64,000 bases of DNA from Acinetobacter cumulans (GCF_003024525.3 NZ_CP035934.2:3162001-3226000), one strand, 5' to 3'. Shown: positions 39,992-49,843, numbered from the stretch's first letter. Numbers and translations: made by a program. Notes: a model not told the origin generated them from the letters alone.

Positions 39992-42145
39992 ATGATCCAC
40001 GCAGGCAATGCCATTACCGTCCAAATGCTTTCGGACGGAATCGCAGAATTCCGCTTTGACTTACAAGGTGAGTCGGTCAACAAATTTAACCGCGCAACGA
40101 TTGAAGATTTCAAAGCTGCGATTGACGCTGTTAAAGCAAACGCAGACGTTAAAGGTTTAATCGTCACTTCAGGCAAATCAACATTTATTGTTGGTGCTGA
40201 CATCACTGAGTTTGGTGCAAACTTCGCTCAAGGCGAACAAGCCATTGTGGACTGGGCACTGCCTGTTCACGACATTTTCAATGCATTTGAAGATTTAGAC
40301 GTTCCTAAAGTTGCTGCTATTAATGGCATGGCTTTAGGTGGCGGTTTTGAAATGTGCCTCGTGTGTGACTACCGTGTCATGTCTGAAGCTGCACAAGTTG
40401 GCCTTCCAGAAATCAAACTCGGTATCTACCCTGGTTTTGGTGGTACGGTTCGTTTAAGCCGTGTTATCGGTATCGACAACGCGGTTGAATGGATGGCGAT
40501 GGCTGCACCTAAAAAACCTGCTGCTGCGCTTAAAGACGGTGCTGTAGATGCGGTTGTGGCTGCAGACAAACTACAAGACGCTGCAATTGATCTTGTGAAG
40601 CAAGCACTTGCTGGCCGTGTAGACTGGAAAGCAAAACGTCAAGAAAAACTTGATCCAGTTAAACTCAACATGCTTGAGCAAATGATGGCATTCAATACAG
40701 CAAAAGGTGCTGTACTTGCAAAAGCCAATCCTGCTCAATACCCTGCGCCAAAACTACTTTTAGACTCATTACAAGCAGGTGCAAGCCTTCCACGTAATGA
40801 AGCGCTAAAAATTGAAGCGCAAGGCTTTGCTAAAGCCGCTGTTACTCCACAAGCTGGCGCGTTGATTGGTTTATTCATCAACGACCAAGTTGTGAAGAAA
40901 ACATCGAAAAAATATGAAAAAGGTGCGCACCCTGTAAACCAAGCAGCTGTACTTGGCGCGGGTATCATGGGTGGTGGTATTGCTTACCAAGCGGCAAGCA
41001 AAGGCACACCAATCATCATGAAAGACATTGGTAACCCACAACTTGCTTTAGGTATGAAAGAAGCGAATGGCTTGTTAACAAAACAAGTTGAACGCAAAAA
41101 AATGAAACCTGCGCAAATGGGTGAAACACTTGCTCGCATTCGTCCTACATTAAGCTATGACGAATTCAAAGAAGTGGACATCGTGATTGAAGCAGTAACG
41201 GAAAACCCGAAAGTTAAGGGTATCGTACTTGCTGAAACTGAGAAAAATGTTCGTGAAAACACGATCATTGCTTCTAACACATCTACGATTTCTATCACTC
41301 GCTTGGCTGAAAACCTACAGCGTCCTGAAAACTTCGTTGGTATGCACTTCTTTAACCCAGTTCACATGATGCCATTGGTAGAAGTGATCCGCGGTGAGAA
41401 AACATCAAGCGAGGCAATCGCGACAACTGTAGTTCTTGCGCAAAAAATGGGTAAAACTCCAATCGTTGTAAACGACTGCCCGGGCTTCCTTGTAAACCGT
41501 GTATTGTTCCCTTACTTCGGCGCGTTCGACCTTCTGCTTAAAGATGGTGCTGACTTCCAGCAAATCGACAAAGTGATGGAAAAATTCGGCTGGCCAATGG
41601 GCCCTGCTTACTTGATGGACGTTGTTGGTATCGACACTGGCGTTCACGGTGCAGAAGTAATGGCTGAAGGTTTCCCTGACCGTATGAAACCAGACTTCAA
41701 AGGTTCAATTCAAACCATGTACGAAGCAAAACGTTTGGGTCAAAAGAACGACGTTGGTTTCTACAAGTACGAGCTTGACCGTAAAGGCAAAAAAGCCAAA
41801 GTGGTTGATCCAACGGCTTATGAGCTTGTTGCATCTGTTGCAACTGCTGAGAAACGCGAATTTGATGCTCAAGAAATCATTGACCGTATGATGCTGACTT
41901 TCTGTAACGAAACTGTTCGTTGCTTAGAAGACAACATCGTAGCAACTGCTGCTGAAGCGGATATGGCGATGATCATGGGTGTAGGTTTCCCTCCATTCCG
42001 TGGTGGTCCATGCCGTTACATCGACCAAACTGGTGTTGCTGAATATGTTGCGCTTTGCGACAAGTATGCTCACCTTGGTAAGGCTTATGAAGCGCCACAA
42101 ATGTTGCGTGACATGGCTGCTAACAACAAAAAATTCTACGGTTAA
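39992..42145 (+). CDS. fadB: fatty acid oxidation complex subunit alpha
   Basis: A 717-residue multifunctional enzyme. The N-terminal crotonase domain has enoyl-CoA hydratase features ([46 protein letters not shown]). The C-terminal 3-hydroxyacyl-CoA dehydrogenase has the NAD-binding [21 protein letters not shown] and the [17 protein letters not shown] signature. It forms an alpha2beta2 complex with FadA for beta-oxidation. Length as in E. coli and Pseudomonas FadB. Confidence 0.97.
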   Translation: MIHAGNAITVQMLSDGIAEFRFDLQGESVNKFNRATIEDFKAAIDAVKANADVKGLIVTSGKSTFIVGADITEFGANFAQGEQAIVDWALPVHDIFNAFEDLDVPKVAAINGMALGGGFEMCLVCDYRVMSEAAQVGLPEIKLGIYPGFGGTVRLSRVIGIDNAVEWMAMAAPKKPAAALKDGAVDAVVAADKLQDAAIDLVKQALAGRVDWKAKRQEKLDPVKLNMLEQMMAFNTAKGAVLAKANPAQYPAPKLLLDSLQAGASLPRNEALKIEAQGFAKAAVTPQAGALIGLFINDQVVKKTSKKYEKGAHPVNQAAVLGAGIMGGGIAYQAASKGTPIIMKDIGNPQLALGMKEANGLLTKQVERKKMKPAQMGETLARIRPTLSYDEFKEVDIVIEAVTENPKVKGIVLAETEKNVRENTIIASNTSTISITRLAENLQRPENFVGMHFFNPVHMMPLVEVIRGEKTSSEAIATTVVLAQKMGKTPIVVNDCPGFLVNRVLFPYFGAFDLLLKDGADFQQIDKVMEKFGWPMGPAYLMDVVGIDTGVHGAEVMAEGFPDRMKPDFKGSIQTMYEAKRLGQKNDVGFYKYELDRKGKKAKVVDPTAYELVASVATAEKREFDAQEIIDRMMLTFCNETVRCLEDNIVATAAEADMAMIMGVGFPPFRGGPCRYIDQTGVAEYVALCDKYAHLGKAYEAPQMLRDMAANNKKFYG

Positions 42146-42157
42146 GGAGCAACGTGA

Positions 42158-43330
<1,173 letters not shown>

Positions 43331-43356
43331 TGTTTAGTTAAATACTGAGATAAAAG

Positions 43357-43383
43357 AAACCCCGCTTAGTGCGGGGTTTTTTG
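43357..43383. terminator. fadBA terminator, left border of the viperin island
   Basis: AAACCCCGC / GCGGGGTTT with a TTAGT loop and a T tract. The base composition drops sharply just after it. Confidence 0.9.
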
Positions 43384-43469
43384 TCCCTTGTTTGTCCCCA
43401 AAAATGCGCCGATTAAATATTAGTATTAATTAAAGGAATCACCTGACCACACTTAATTCTGAGAGAAAA

Positions 43470-44351
43470 ATGACAAATTTAGTTGTTAATTGGCACATTA
43501 CTGAAGCCTGTAACTACAAATGTTTTTATTGTTTTGCAAAATGGCAAAAAAATGAGAATAGAGAAATTATTCATAATAATGAAAAAATCATACAGTTAGT
43601 TAAAGAAATATCGCTACTACCAATGATTGTAAATCAAAATAAAGGAACCAACTTTACTGGAATACGTCTTAACTTAGTTGGTGGAGAAACTTTTCTTTAT
43701 AAGAAAAAAATTCTAGAAATAATTAAAGAAGCAAAAAAATATCATTTTGAATTATCAGCTATTACCAATGGTAGTTTATTAGATGGTGAATTAATAGAAA
43801 TGATTGGAAATGAATTTTCATCTATTGGATTTAGCATTGACTCACTCAATTCAAATACCAATAAAGAAATAGGTAGAGTTGTAAAAAATACTCCAATGAA
43901 TATTAATGAAATTCTAAAAAACATCCAACTAATAAGAGTAATAAACCCAAATATAGAAATTAAAATAAACACTGTTATCAATGAATTAAATAAACTAGAA
44001 GACTTTAATTTATTTATCAAAAACGCCTCCCCAACTAAATGGAAAATTTTTAAAATGCTCCCAATATTAACCAAAGAAAACTCCATCAACAATGAAGACT
44101 TCTATGAGTTTATAAATAGACACAGCAAGTTTAAAAAAATTATTTTTTCAGAAAATAATGATGAAATGACTCACTCTTACTTAATGATTGATCCTCTAGG
44201 GCGCTTTTTTCAAAATAATGAACTATCTCATGGTTACGATTACAGCCACAATATTTTACAAATAGGAGGAGAGGCTGCAATAAAGCAAATTAAATTCAAT
44301 ATTCATAAATTTGCTAAGAGATCCAATTTAATCCCTTCTATTTCTCAATAA
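43470..44351 (+). CDS. prokaryotic viperin (pVip), antiviral radical SAM enzyme
   Basis: A 293-residue radical SAM protein. The [4Fe-4S] cysteines are in CNYKCFYC (C14, C18, C21), close to the CNYKCGFC of animal viperin. Further viperin landmarks in order: VGGE (70-73), TNGSLL (99-104), SID (122-124), IGR (134-136), KINTVIN (165-171), KWKIF (190-194), SENNDEMTHSYLMID (227-241, cf. ESN..M..SYL..D), and ILQIGGEAAIKQIKF at the C-terminus. Known family members turn CTP, GTP or UTP into 3'-deoxy-3',4'-didehydro nucleotides that stop phage RNA polymerase. No N-terminal membrane helix, so cytosolic. The ribosome site is GAGAG. Much more AT-rich than fadA beside it. No adjacent nucleotide kinase; product nucleotide not predictable from sequence alone. 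Confidence 0.88.
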   Translation: MTNLVVNWHITEACNYKCFYCFAKWQKNENREIIHNNEKIIQLVKEISLLPMIVNQNKGTNFTGIRLNLVGGETFLYKKKILEIIKEAKKYHFELSAITNGSLLDGELIEMIGNEFSSIGFSIDSLNSNTNKEIGRVVKNTPMNINEILKNIQLIRVINPNIEIKINTVINELNKLEDFNLFIKNASPTKWKIFKMLPILTKENSINNEDFYEFINRHSKFKKIIFSENNDEMTHSYLMIDPLGRFFQNNELSHGYDYSHNILQIGGEAAIKQIKFNIHKFAKRSNLIPSISQ

Positions 44352-44364
44352 AGCCAAGTAATAA

Positions 44365-44394
44365 AAGTAAGAGATTTTTTTAAATCTCTTACTT
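44365..44394. terminator. hairpin between convergent island genes
   Basis: A perfect 13-bp inverted repeat AAGTAAGAGATTT / AAATCTCTTACTT with a four-T loop lies 14 bases after the viperin stop and overlaps the stop of the convergent gene. No outer T tract, so efficiency is unsure. Confidence 0.6.
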
Positions 44395-44701
44395 ACTCAT
44401 GTCTATTCCTAATAAATTTAGTTACCTTTAAATCAAAAATTTTCATTTCCCTATTAGTATTATTCTTTTCCCAAAGCTTATACTCTAAAAAAAAGTTATA
44501 TTTTTTAAAGATATCCTCTTTGTTTAATGAAACTGCACCAGCTTTTGCACGTTGCACTTCTTTTTTTAATTTTTCATAAAAAGAATTATCACCATTAGAA
44601 AATTCATCGCTAAACATCTTTAATTTTCCGTCATAGCACATGTCTAATAAATCTAAAAATCTTAATATATGTTCATTCTGTTGATTTTCTTTTAACGACA
44701 T
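44393..44701 (-). CDS. uncharacterised island protein, 102 aa
   Basis: A mostly helical, charged 102-residue protein with no signal peptide, membrane helix or cysteine pattern beyond a single Cys near residue 22. I do not recognise it. Segments FLDLLDMCYDGKLKMFSDEF and FYEKLKKEVQRAKAGAV look like amphipathic helices. Its start overlaps the end of the zinc-ribbon gene upstream by 10 bases, so the two are translationally coupled. It is as AT-rich as the viperin gene, and convergent to it. Confidence 0.7.
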   Translation of the reverse strand: MSLKENQQNEHILRFLDLLDMCYDGKLKMFSDEFSNGDNSFYEKLKKEVQRAKAGAVSLNKEDIFKKYNFFLEYKLWEKNNTNREMKIFDLKVTKFIRNRHE

Positions 44702-45156
44702 TCTTTATTGCTCTCATTCACAATAGCGTCACGTAACCTTCCTGATTTAGGATAATCCGTCCTTTCAACAATATATGTCACAAGGCATGTACATATTTTA
44801 GCAATTTTTTCAGAAGACCAGTTTTGCTTTAATTGTGAGTAATTGGCTTTACAATTTCTGTCAAAAGCTTCAATTTGCCAATCTGACCAACTCGTATTTA
44901 ATTCTGAATAAATAATCTCAGTAGGCTTGAGTTTCTCATGTATTTGATTAATACCTAACCCACCTACAACTCCGACAAAAATTGAAATGACTAAAAGAGG
45001 TATTATTTTCGAACCCTTTTTTTCCTTATTAATAACCAATAAGTCATTCCCACAAGTTCCGCACTTATAAATACCTTGGCGACCAATTTCAACAACCCTA
45101 TTTGTTGAATTGCATTTGCTACAGACTAAATAACCGTTTGTTTCTATCTCACTCAT
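44692..45156 (-). CDS. zinc-ribbon membrane protein, island
   Basis: A 154-residue protein. A zinc ribbon is visible at the N-terminus (C12-x2-C15 and C32-x2-C35: LVCSKCNS...YKCGTCGN), then a basic stretch, a single membrane helix (about residues 50-69, IIPLLVISIFVGVVGGLGI) and a C-terminal domain with further cysteines (DRNCKANY, ICTCLVTYI, KECR), probably extracytoplasmic and disulphide-bonded. Function unknown. First gene of a two-gene unit facing the viperin. Whether it takes part in defence or is a passenger cannot be told. Confidence 0.75.
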   Translation of the reverse strand: MSEIETNGYLVCSKCNSTNRVVEIGRQGIYKCGTCGNDLLVINKEKKGSKIIPLLVISIFVGVVGGLGINQIHEKLKPTEIIYSELNTSWSDWQIEAFDRNCKANYSQLKQNWSSEKIAKICTCLVTYIVERTDYPKSGRLRDAIVNESNKECR

Positions 45157-45328
45157 TGAAGCAGTTTCTTATATAAATTATAGTCAACCATTTTAAATAC
45201 TTTACCATTACAAATCAAAAAGATAAATAACACTTAAAACACAAATAAAGATTAATAAATCGACTACTCATAAAGGTCAAAAATACTAATCAACTTACTT
45301 TTCATCTTCATTGACTTTAAGTCATGTA

Positions 45329-45356
45329 CAAAAAAACCCGCTTAACGCGGGCCTTT
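45329..45356 (-). terminator. dodecin terminator, right border of the viperin island
   Basis: On the minus strand CCCGC/GCGGG with a GTTAA loop is followed by seven T residues, eight bases past the dodecin stop. Confidence 0.85.
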
Positions 45357-45363
45357 TATGTCT

Positions 45364-45564
45364 TTAATCCACCACAAAACTAATCTTTAAATTGACTCGA
45401 TACTCGCTAATTTTATTGTCCTTCACCACAACCTTTTGCTCATTAATCCAAGCACCTTGAATATTTTTTACCGTTTCAGAGACCTTGGTAATTCCCGATT
45501 GAATCGCATCCTCAAAACTTTTGGTGCTACTCGAGTTCACTTCTATAACTTTTGCAATACTCAT
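45364..45564 (-). CDS. dodecin (flavin-binding protein)
   Basis: A 66-residue protein beginning MSIAKVIEVNSSSTKSFEDAIQSGI, the beta-alpha-beta-beta fold of dodecins, with the flavin-stacking Trp in QGAWINEQKV. Dodecins form 12-mers that store or buffer riboflavin or FMN. Start at 45564 preferred to an ATG three codons upstream by family alignment. Monocistronic, with the terminator right after it. Confidence 0.92.
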   Translation of the reverse strand: MSIAKVIEVNSSSTKSFEDAIQSGITKVSETVKNIQGAWINEQKVVVKDNKISEYRVNLKISFVVD

Positions 45565-45959
45565 GTCATCCATACTCGTTTTATTATTGGAGTACTCATC
45601 CTAAGCGCTGATTTTAAGGAGCGAAATACCGCTTAATCATTCTGCATCAGAATGTCACGGATCATGCACATTTTTTAATGTTTAGTTTCTATACAAATTT
45701 CAAAATTAAGCGTTGCCCATATTCAACACGCTATGATCAATCATTTTTCTACTCTATAACATTCAACATCAGCCAAAACAATTTTATAATTCGCGCCAAA
45801 ATACCTCACTATAAATATGCAGTGTTTCAAATGTTATTCGTTTGTAATTTTAGTATATTTTTCATACACTTATAAAAACTTATACCCCAAGTCATTTCAA
45901 CAAAGCGTAAGATTCCACAGCCTTTGCTCCTTTAAGGCTTTTTTTGTTGGGAAATGATC
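45565..45959. other. AT-rich spacer with terminator-like hairpin
   Basis: No credible gene in these 395 bases. At 45919-45945 AGCCTT / AAGGCT with a nine-base loop and a seven-T tract forms an intrinsic terminator. It ends only 14 bases before the next start codon, so it may attenuate that gene. Confidence 0.6.
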
Positions 45960-46523
45960 ATGAACTTTATTAAAACTACGCTTATTACAGCAATTATCGC
46001 AACATCTGCATCAGCTATGGCTGCTGAACAAGGCTTTCTTGCTACAGCTAAAGCAGATGCAATCAAAACTGCGACTGCTGTAAAAACCAATACTGTTGCA
46101 GCCAAAGATGCGACTGTTAAGTCTGTTGTTGCAGCTAAAGACGCAACTGTAAAAACAACTGTAGCAGCCAAAGATGCAACCGTAGCTAAAGCTGTAGCGA
46201 CTAAAGAAGCGACTGTTAATAATGCCGTTGTAAAAAAAGAAGCTGCCGTAGCTAAAGCAACAGCAACAAAAGAAACTGCAGTAGCGCAAAAAGAAGCTGT
46301 GGTAGCTCAAGCAGTTGCAAACAAAGATGCAAAAGTGAATGCTGCTGTTGCAACTAAAGAAGCCACTGTTGCTAAAGCAACAGAAATCAAAACTGCTGTA
46401 GAAAAACCAGCAGAAACAGTAAAAGCTGAAGCGAAAAAAGAATGTGCAAAAAAATGCGCAGAGAAAAAAGCAAAAGCACAAACTGAAGAGAAAAAAGGTT
46501 TCTTCTCTTGGTTTAAAAAATAA
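45960..46523 (+). CDS. secreted Lys/Ala-rich 11-mer repeat protein
   Basis: A 187-residue protein with a Sec signal peptide (NFIKTTLITAIIATSASAMA, then AEQ). The mature part consists of about a dozen 11-residue repeats of the type VAAKDATVKTT / VATKEATVNNA, then a Cys pair (KKECAKKCAEKK) and a basic end GFFSWFKK. The 11-residue period suggests a long amphipathic right-handed helix, like LEA-type proteins. No family assigned. Start 45960 chosen for GGGAA eight bases upstream; an ATG two codons earlier is possible. Confidence 0.75.
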   Translation: MNFIKTTLITAIIATSASAMAAEQGFLATAKADAIKTATAVKTNTVAAKDATVKSVVAAKDATVKTTVAAKDATVAKAVATKEATVNNAVVKKEAAVAKATATKETAVAQKEAVVAQAVANKDAKVNAAVATKEATVAKATEIKTAVEKPAETVKAEAKKECAKKCAEKKAKAQTEEKKGFFSWFKK

Positions 46524-46552
46524 GTCATTGTTGCTTATTGCTTAGCTAGAGC

Positions 46553-46586
46553 AAAAAAGGATGCCTCTCATAGCATCCTTTTTTTT
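46553..46586 (+). terminator. intrinsic terminator
   Basis: AAAGGATGC / GCATCCTTT with an eight-base loop and a long T tract, 30 bases after the repeat-protein stop. Confidence 0.9.
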
Positions 46587-46660
46587 GAGTTCAATCATTG
46601 AAAAATGACTGACTGTAGTAATCGCAATATTTGAATGACAGTACACCAAGATCCTACCGC

Positions 46661-47410
46661 TTATAGACTATTTTCAAGTTCTACACGATTGGCATGACTC
46701 ACTTGTTTCATTTGCTGATTCAAGGCCAACATCTCTTTATACAGTGCATTAAATTGCTTTAACGGCGCATCTTCATAAAACATAAACAGTTTATTTTTCT
46801 TTTCCCAACGGTTATTTTTAAGCACTGCAAAAATTTGGTCTGCTTTGGCTAAGCTCTGCTGTTCCAGTGAAAACAATGCAGATGCATCATCATTTTTTTG
46901 GCTTTCTCTTAAGCTTTGCGCCAGTTGATGGCTATGAAGACTGCTGACGGCCAATTGTTTGGCTTGCTCTAAACGATGTTGCTCCATTTCCTTGGTTTGC
47001 TCAGCATAAGCATCAACCACGGCATGGACTTGTTGCAGCATTTTTTCTGTTTCTACATACTGCTGTTTTTTATCTCGGCTCAGGCGATCGATATCTAAAA
47101 AATGATCCCAATTTAAGGCTTTTAACTCACGTATATAACGGTTTCGCGCCTCTGCTGTCTCAATCATTTGATTCAGCACAAAACTCGCCATAATTTGATA
47201 ATCACCCGAAAGGCGCGCATCTGAAGTATCGACTTGAATGGGCGTATCCACCTGTCGGGCTGCCGTTAAAATCTGTTCGGTTTTATCTAAGAGCACTGCT
47301 TGGTAGGCTTGCAAATTTTGCTCGTCCTGCTTTTGCGCATAATATTGATAAAACAATCCACCAAAAATCAGCACTGTAGCAAAGCTTAAAATAAGCGGAA
47401 TACGTGACAT
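46661..47410 (-). CDS. membrane-anchored helical protein of unknown function
   Basis: A 249-residue protein with one N-terminal membrane helix (IPLILSFATVLIFGGLFYQYYA) and an otherwise soluble, strongly helical, Gln/Glu/Lys-rich part with coiled-coil patterns (about residues 100-150). Probably a periplasmic anchored protein. The layout resembles DUF3053-like proteins or the sensor part of chemoreceptors, but there is no signalling domain and I assign none. Confidence 0.65.
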   Translation of the reverse strand: MSRIPLILSFATVLIFGGLFYQYYAQKQDEQNLQAYQAVLLDKTEQILTAARQVDTPIQVDTSDARLSGDYQIMASFVLNQMIETAEARNRYIRELKALNWDHFLDIDRLSRDKKQQYVETEKMLQQVHAVVDAYAEQTKEMEQHRLEQAKQLAVSSLHSHQLAQSLRESQKNDDASALFSLEQQSLAKADQIFAVLKNNRWEKKNKLFMFYEDAPLKQFNALYKEMLALNQQMKQVSHANRVELENSL

Positions 47411-47440
47411 AAAAAGCTCCGAATACGCTGAACTCAGCCA

Positions 47441-47565
47441 CTTTGAATTTAAAATATGTACGCTTTGTTTTGCTTCAGTTTAATTTTAAATTCAAAGTTT
47501 TATCAACAACCTTACTTTTAAATTCATTTAAAAATAACGACCTCTGCTTAGTTTTAAATTCAAAC
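47441..47565. repeat. four copies of a 14-base AT-rich repeat
   Basis: CTTTGAATTTAAAA at 47441-47454 is the exact inverse complement of TTTTAAATTCAAAG at 47484-47497. Near-identical direct copies follow at 47516-47529 and 47552-47565. They lie in the 360-base upstream region of the minus-strand gene starting at 47410, which holds no other gene. Confidence 0.65.
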
Positions 47566-47770
47566 CTTATTGGCACTTAATATTGAGGATGCTGGATTGG
47601 CATCTTACTCATCTTAAGCATGGACGCACTGAATTCATTTTAAAATTTCGCCCAATAATTTCACCTAATGTAGTCATCAATCCATTTGCATTTAAAGTAA
47701 AGTGATGTACGACCTTATGCACACCACTTGTAGCTGATGACTGATGCCTACAGATTTTTGGCAAGCAAAC

Positions 47771-48262
47771 TTAAGGTAATGTCCGCTCTAATATGCCTAA
47801 ATTGAGTTGCTCACGGCCCATTTGTACATTGGTGGCATTACGGTCAATGCCAAAAGGCTGAAGCATAATATAAAGGCCATTGCGTGGGTCTGATGATTTC
47901 AAGCCTTCTGCAATATTTAAAATATGTTGCTGCATCACAAGGGAAACACCCGAAAAATTAGGCGCTGGCTCTGGTGCCTTCACATCAAGGTTTTGAATCA
48001 CTGTTGGATCCGCCGCATAATTTTGCGCATTGCGTTCCAACTTCATCACCTGTTGCTGTAGTGCTTTACGTTTTGCAGGTTCTTCTTGCGCAGGCTCAAC
48101 CACGGTTTCATTGCGTAACTCACGGTCAGCCATGACTGTTAATACTGGCAAACGTACAGTTTCACTGGCTTCATCTTTCGCTTGTGGTGCTGCAAAAGCA
48201 TGTGCCGTACATAAACTCAGTACCGCACCTGTCATTAAAATATAGTGTTTTGGAAGATTCAT
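47771..48262 (-). CDS. small secreted protein with TonB-box-like motif
   Basis: A 163-residue protein with a Sec signal peptide (ending AHAFA, about residue 24). Shortly after it comes VRLPVLTVMADRELRNE, like the TonB box and linker of Acinetobacter TonB-dependent receptors (LPVLTVTAD type). No plug or barrel follows; instead a coiled coil (KRKALQQQVMKLERNAQ) and an unknown C-terminal domain (NGLYIMLQPFGIDRN). Length suggests a complete gene, not a receptor fragment. Function unknown. Confidence 0.68.
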   Translation of the reverse strand: MNLPKHYILMTGAVLSLCTAHAFAAPQAKDEASETVRLPVLTVMADRELRNETVVEPAQEEPAKRKALQQQVMKLERNAQNYAADPTVIQNLDVKAPEPAPNFSGVSLVMQQHILNIAEGLKSSDPRNGLYIMLQPFGIDRNATNVQMGREQLNLGILERTLP

Positions 48263-48541
48263 AAGACAATTCTCAAATATTGGATTCAGTATCCAGGTTG
48301 AATTTCTTCAAACCATCTTAAAATTGTACAATAAATCATCTTATTTTCTGTGAAACTCAGATAAACGGCTGCAGTTACAGCAATGTAGCCGACTTAAGCA
48401 AAACGCGAAAATTCTTGAATTCAATACTTTATTTTATCTATTGGGTTGTCTCTATGCGAATCCCCAGACAGCTACAAAATGCGATTGCAGCCTTTGATTG
48501 ATGTCCACCTAAATTAAAGGGCTCATCAAAAGCACATCGTT

Positions 48542-49270
48542 TTATTTTCCAATCCGTAGCAGTACAGGAAACGTAACCTCATAGTGCTGTGCAGGTGCTT
48601 GCTGAAAAAAATCAGCCATCTCTAGCAAAGGATTTAGTCCTGTTGACTGTACATAATGCTTTAGACCCGACCAAGTTTGGAAATAGTCCAACAATTGTTG
48701 CCCTGTCCAACTGTAATTGAGTTGCAGTGTGGGTACAGGCTGATCCTCAAAAGGAAATGGAATACTTTGATAGCATTCATCTATATAACGCCGTTCTGCA
48801 TCCCAATAGCCATGCAGGGTACGGTTATAAAGCTGTTGAATCAGATGGTTGAGCCGCTCATTTGAGGCCTCTATCAACGCATAGCCTATGACCGCTAAAC
48901 AGCCTTCTGGTTTGAGTACGCGTTTTACTTCTGCATAAAAAGTATCAAAATCAAACCAGTGAATCGCCTGTGCAACCGTCACCAAATCCACGCTTTGCTC
49001 AGCGAGGCCAGATGCTTCGGCACTGGCTTGCAAATAGCGCACATTGGCCAATTGCGGTGCCTGTGCCAGTTGTGCTGCACTCAAATCAGTAGCTAACACC
49101 TGCTGAAAATACGGCGCTAAGTAACGACTAAACTGCCCCGAACCCGCACCACAATCCCATGCCAAAGCATGCTCAGGCACATACTGCATAATATGCTCAA
49201 TAATTTCAGCAGAATAGCTGGGACGTGCCTGCCGATACAGCTGACTATTCTCGGAAAATAAATCATTCAT
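48542..49270 (-). CDS. class I SAM-dependent methyltransferase
   Basis: A 242-residue Rossmann-fold methyltransferase. SAM-binding motif I is LAWDCGAGSGQFSRYLA (about residues 36-52), motif II ATDLS, followed by LVTVAQAIHWFDFDTFYAEVKRVLKPEG, the pattern of methyltransferase type 11 proteins such as YeaZ-neighbour and Tam-like enzymes. Substrate not predictable. Cytosolic, monocistronic. Confidence 0.85.
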   Translation of the reverse strand: MNDLFSENSQLYRQARPSYSAEIIEHIMQYVPEHALAWDCGAGSGQFSRYLAPYFQQVLATDLSAAQLAQAPQLANVRYLQASAEASGLAEQSVDLVTVAQAIHWFDFDTFYAEVKRVLKPEGCLAVIGYALIEASNERLNHLIQQLYNRTLHGYWDAERRYIDECYQSIPFPFEDQPVPTLQLNYSWTGQQLLDYFQTWSGLKHYVQSTGLNPLLEMADFFQQAPAQHYEVTFPVLLRIGK

Positions 49271-49519
49271 CTTTTATCTCTCAACTTATCCCTCGATGAT
49301 GCATAGCTTAAATTTAGCCCGATGGTGCCCTAACCTGTGACTGATCATGCACAATCTTTAGACAGCCTAAAGTATGGTGACATATTCCAGAATAGCGAAA
49401 AGCCTAACAACGTAAATTTTAAAATATACATCAAACACGAATGTCTTCGTCGCGTATCAACAACATGAAATATCGTCTTTGAAGGTCGGATGGCAGAAGA
49501 AATCAAAATGATAGACAAA

Positions 49520-49553
49520 AAAAAAGCCCCAAACAATGTTTGAGGCTTTTTTG
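49520..49553 (-). terminator. terminator of the distal tRNA-Phe
   Basis: AAAAAGCC... / GGCTTTTT hairpin with inner CAAACA/TGTTTG pairing; the minus strand ends in a nine-T tract. Confidence 0.8.
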
Positions 49554-49557
49554 AATA

Positions 49558-49633
49558 TGGTGGCGAGACCCAGGATCGAACTGGGGACACACGGATTTTC
49601 AATCCGTTGCTCTACCTACTGAGCTATCACGCC
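49558..49633 (-). tRNA. tRNA-Phe (GAA), copy 2
   Basis: 76 bases, acceptor GGCGTGA, anticodon loop TTGAAAA (anticodon GAA), encoded CCA. Identical to the copy at 49768-49843. Confidence 0.97.
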
Positions 49634-49713
49634 GATGCGGTGTATTAAGCCGTATCTGATCATATTAGTCAATCAAAATTATGATTATTTTTTCTGAGTG
49701 AATAAATTTTAGG

Positions 49714-49746
49714 CAAAAAAAATCCTTGATGGGATCAAGGATTGAA
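49714..49746 (-). terminator. terminator between the tRNA-Phe copies
   Basis: AATCCTTGAT / ATCAAGGATT hairpin; minus strand ends in TTTTTTT. Confidence 0.8.
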
Positions 49747-49767
49747 ACTTTAAATAAGTTTTGAATA

Positions 49768-49843
49768 TGGTGGCGAGACCCAGGATCGAACTGGGGACAC
49801 ACGGATTTTCAATCCGTTGCTCTACCTACTGAGCTATCACGCC
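49768..49843 (-). tRNA. tRNA-Phe (GAA), copy 1
   Basis: 76 bases, same sequence as copy 2. Identity extends a little outside (TTTTGAATA before the 3' end and GCCGATG at the 5' end), showing a recent duplication. Confidence 0.97.

Noticed and set aside
43383..43410. Phage attachment site suggested by TTGTCCC...TTTGTCCCC after the fadA terminator
   Set aside because: No matching copy at the other island border and no integrase gene in the window.
43742..44092. 116-residue hydrophobic minus-strand frame
   Set aside because: Antisense of the viperin gene; an AT-rich coding region gives Phe/Ile/Leu-rich shadows.
46011..46481. 156-residue Cys/Phe-rich frame on the minus strand
   Set aside because: Antisense of the Lys/Ala repeat protein; repeats mirror the real gene and no ribosome site is seen.
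49345..49602. 85-residue minus-strand frame
   Set aside because: It begins inside tRNA-Phe and runs through its terminator.
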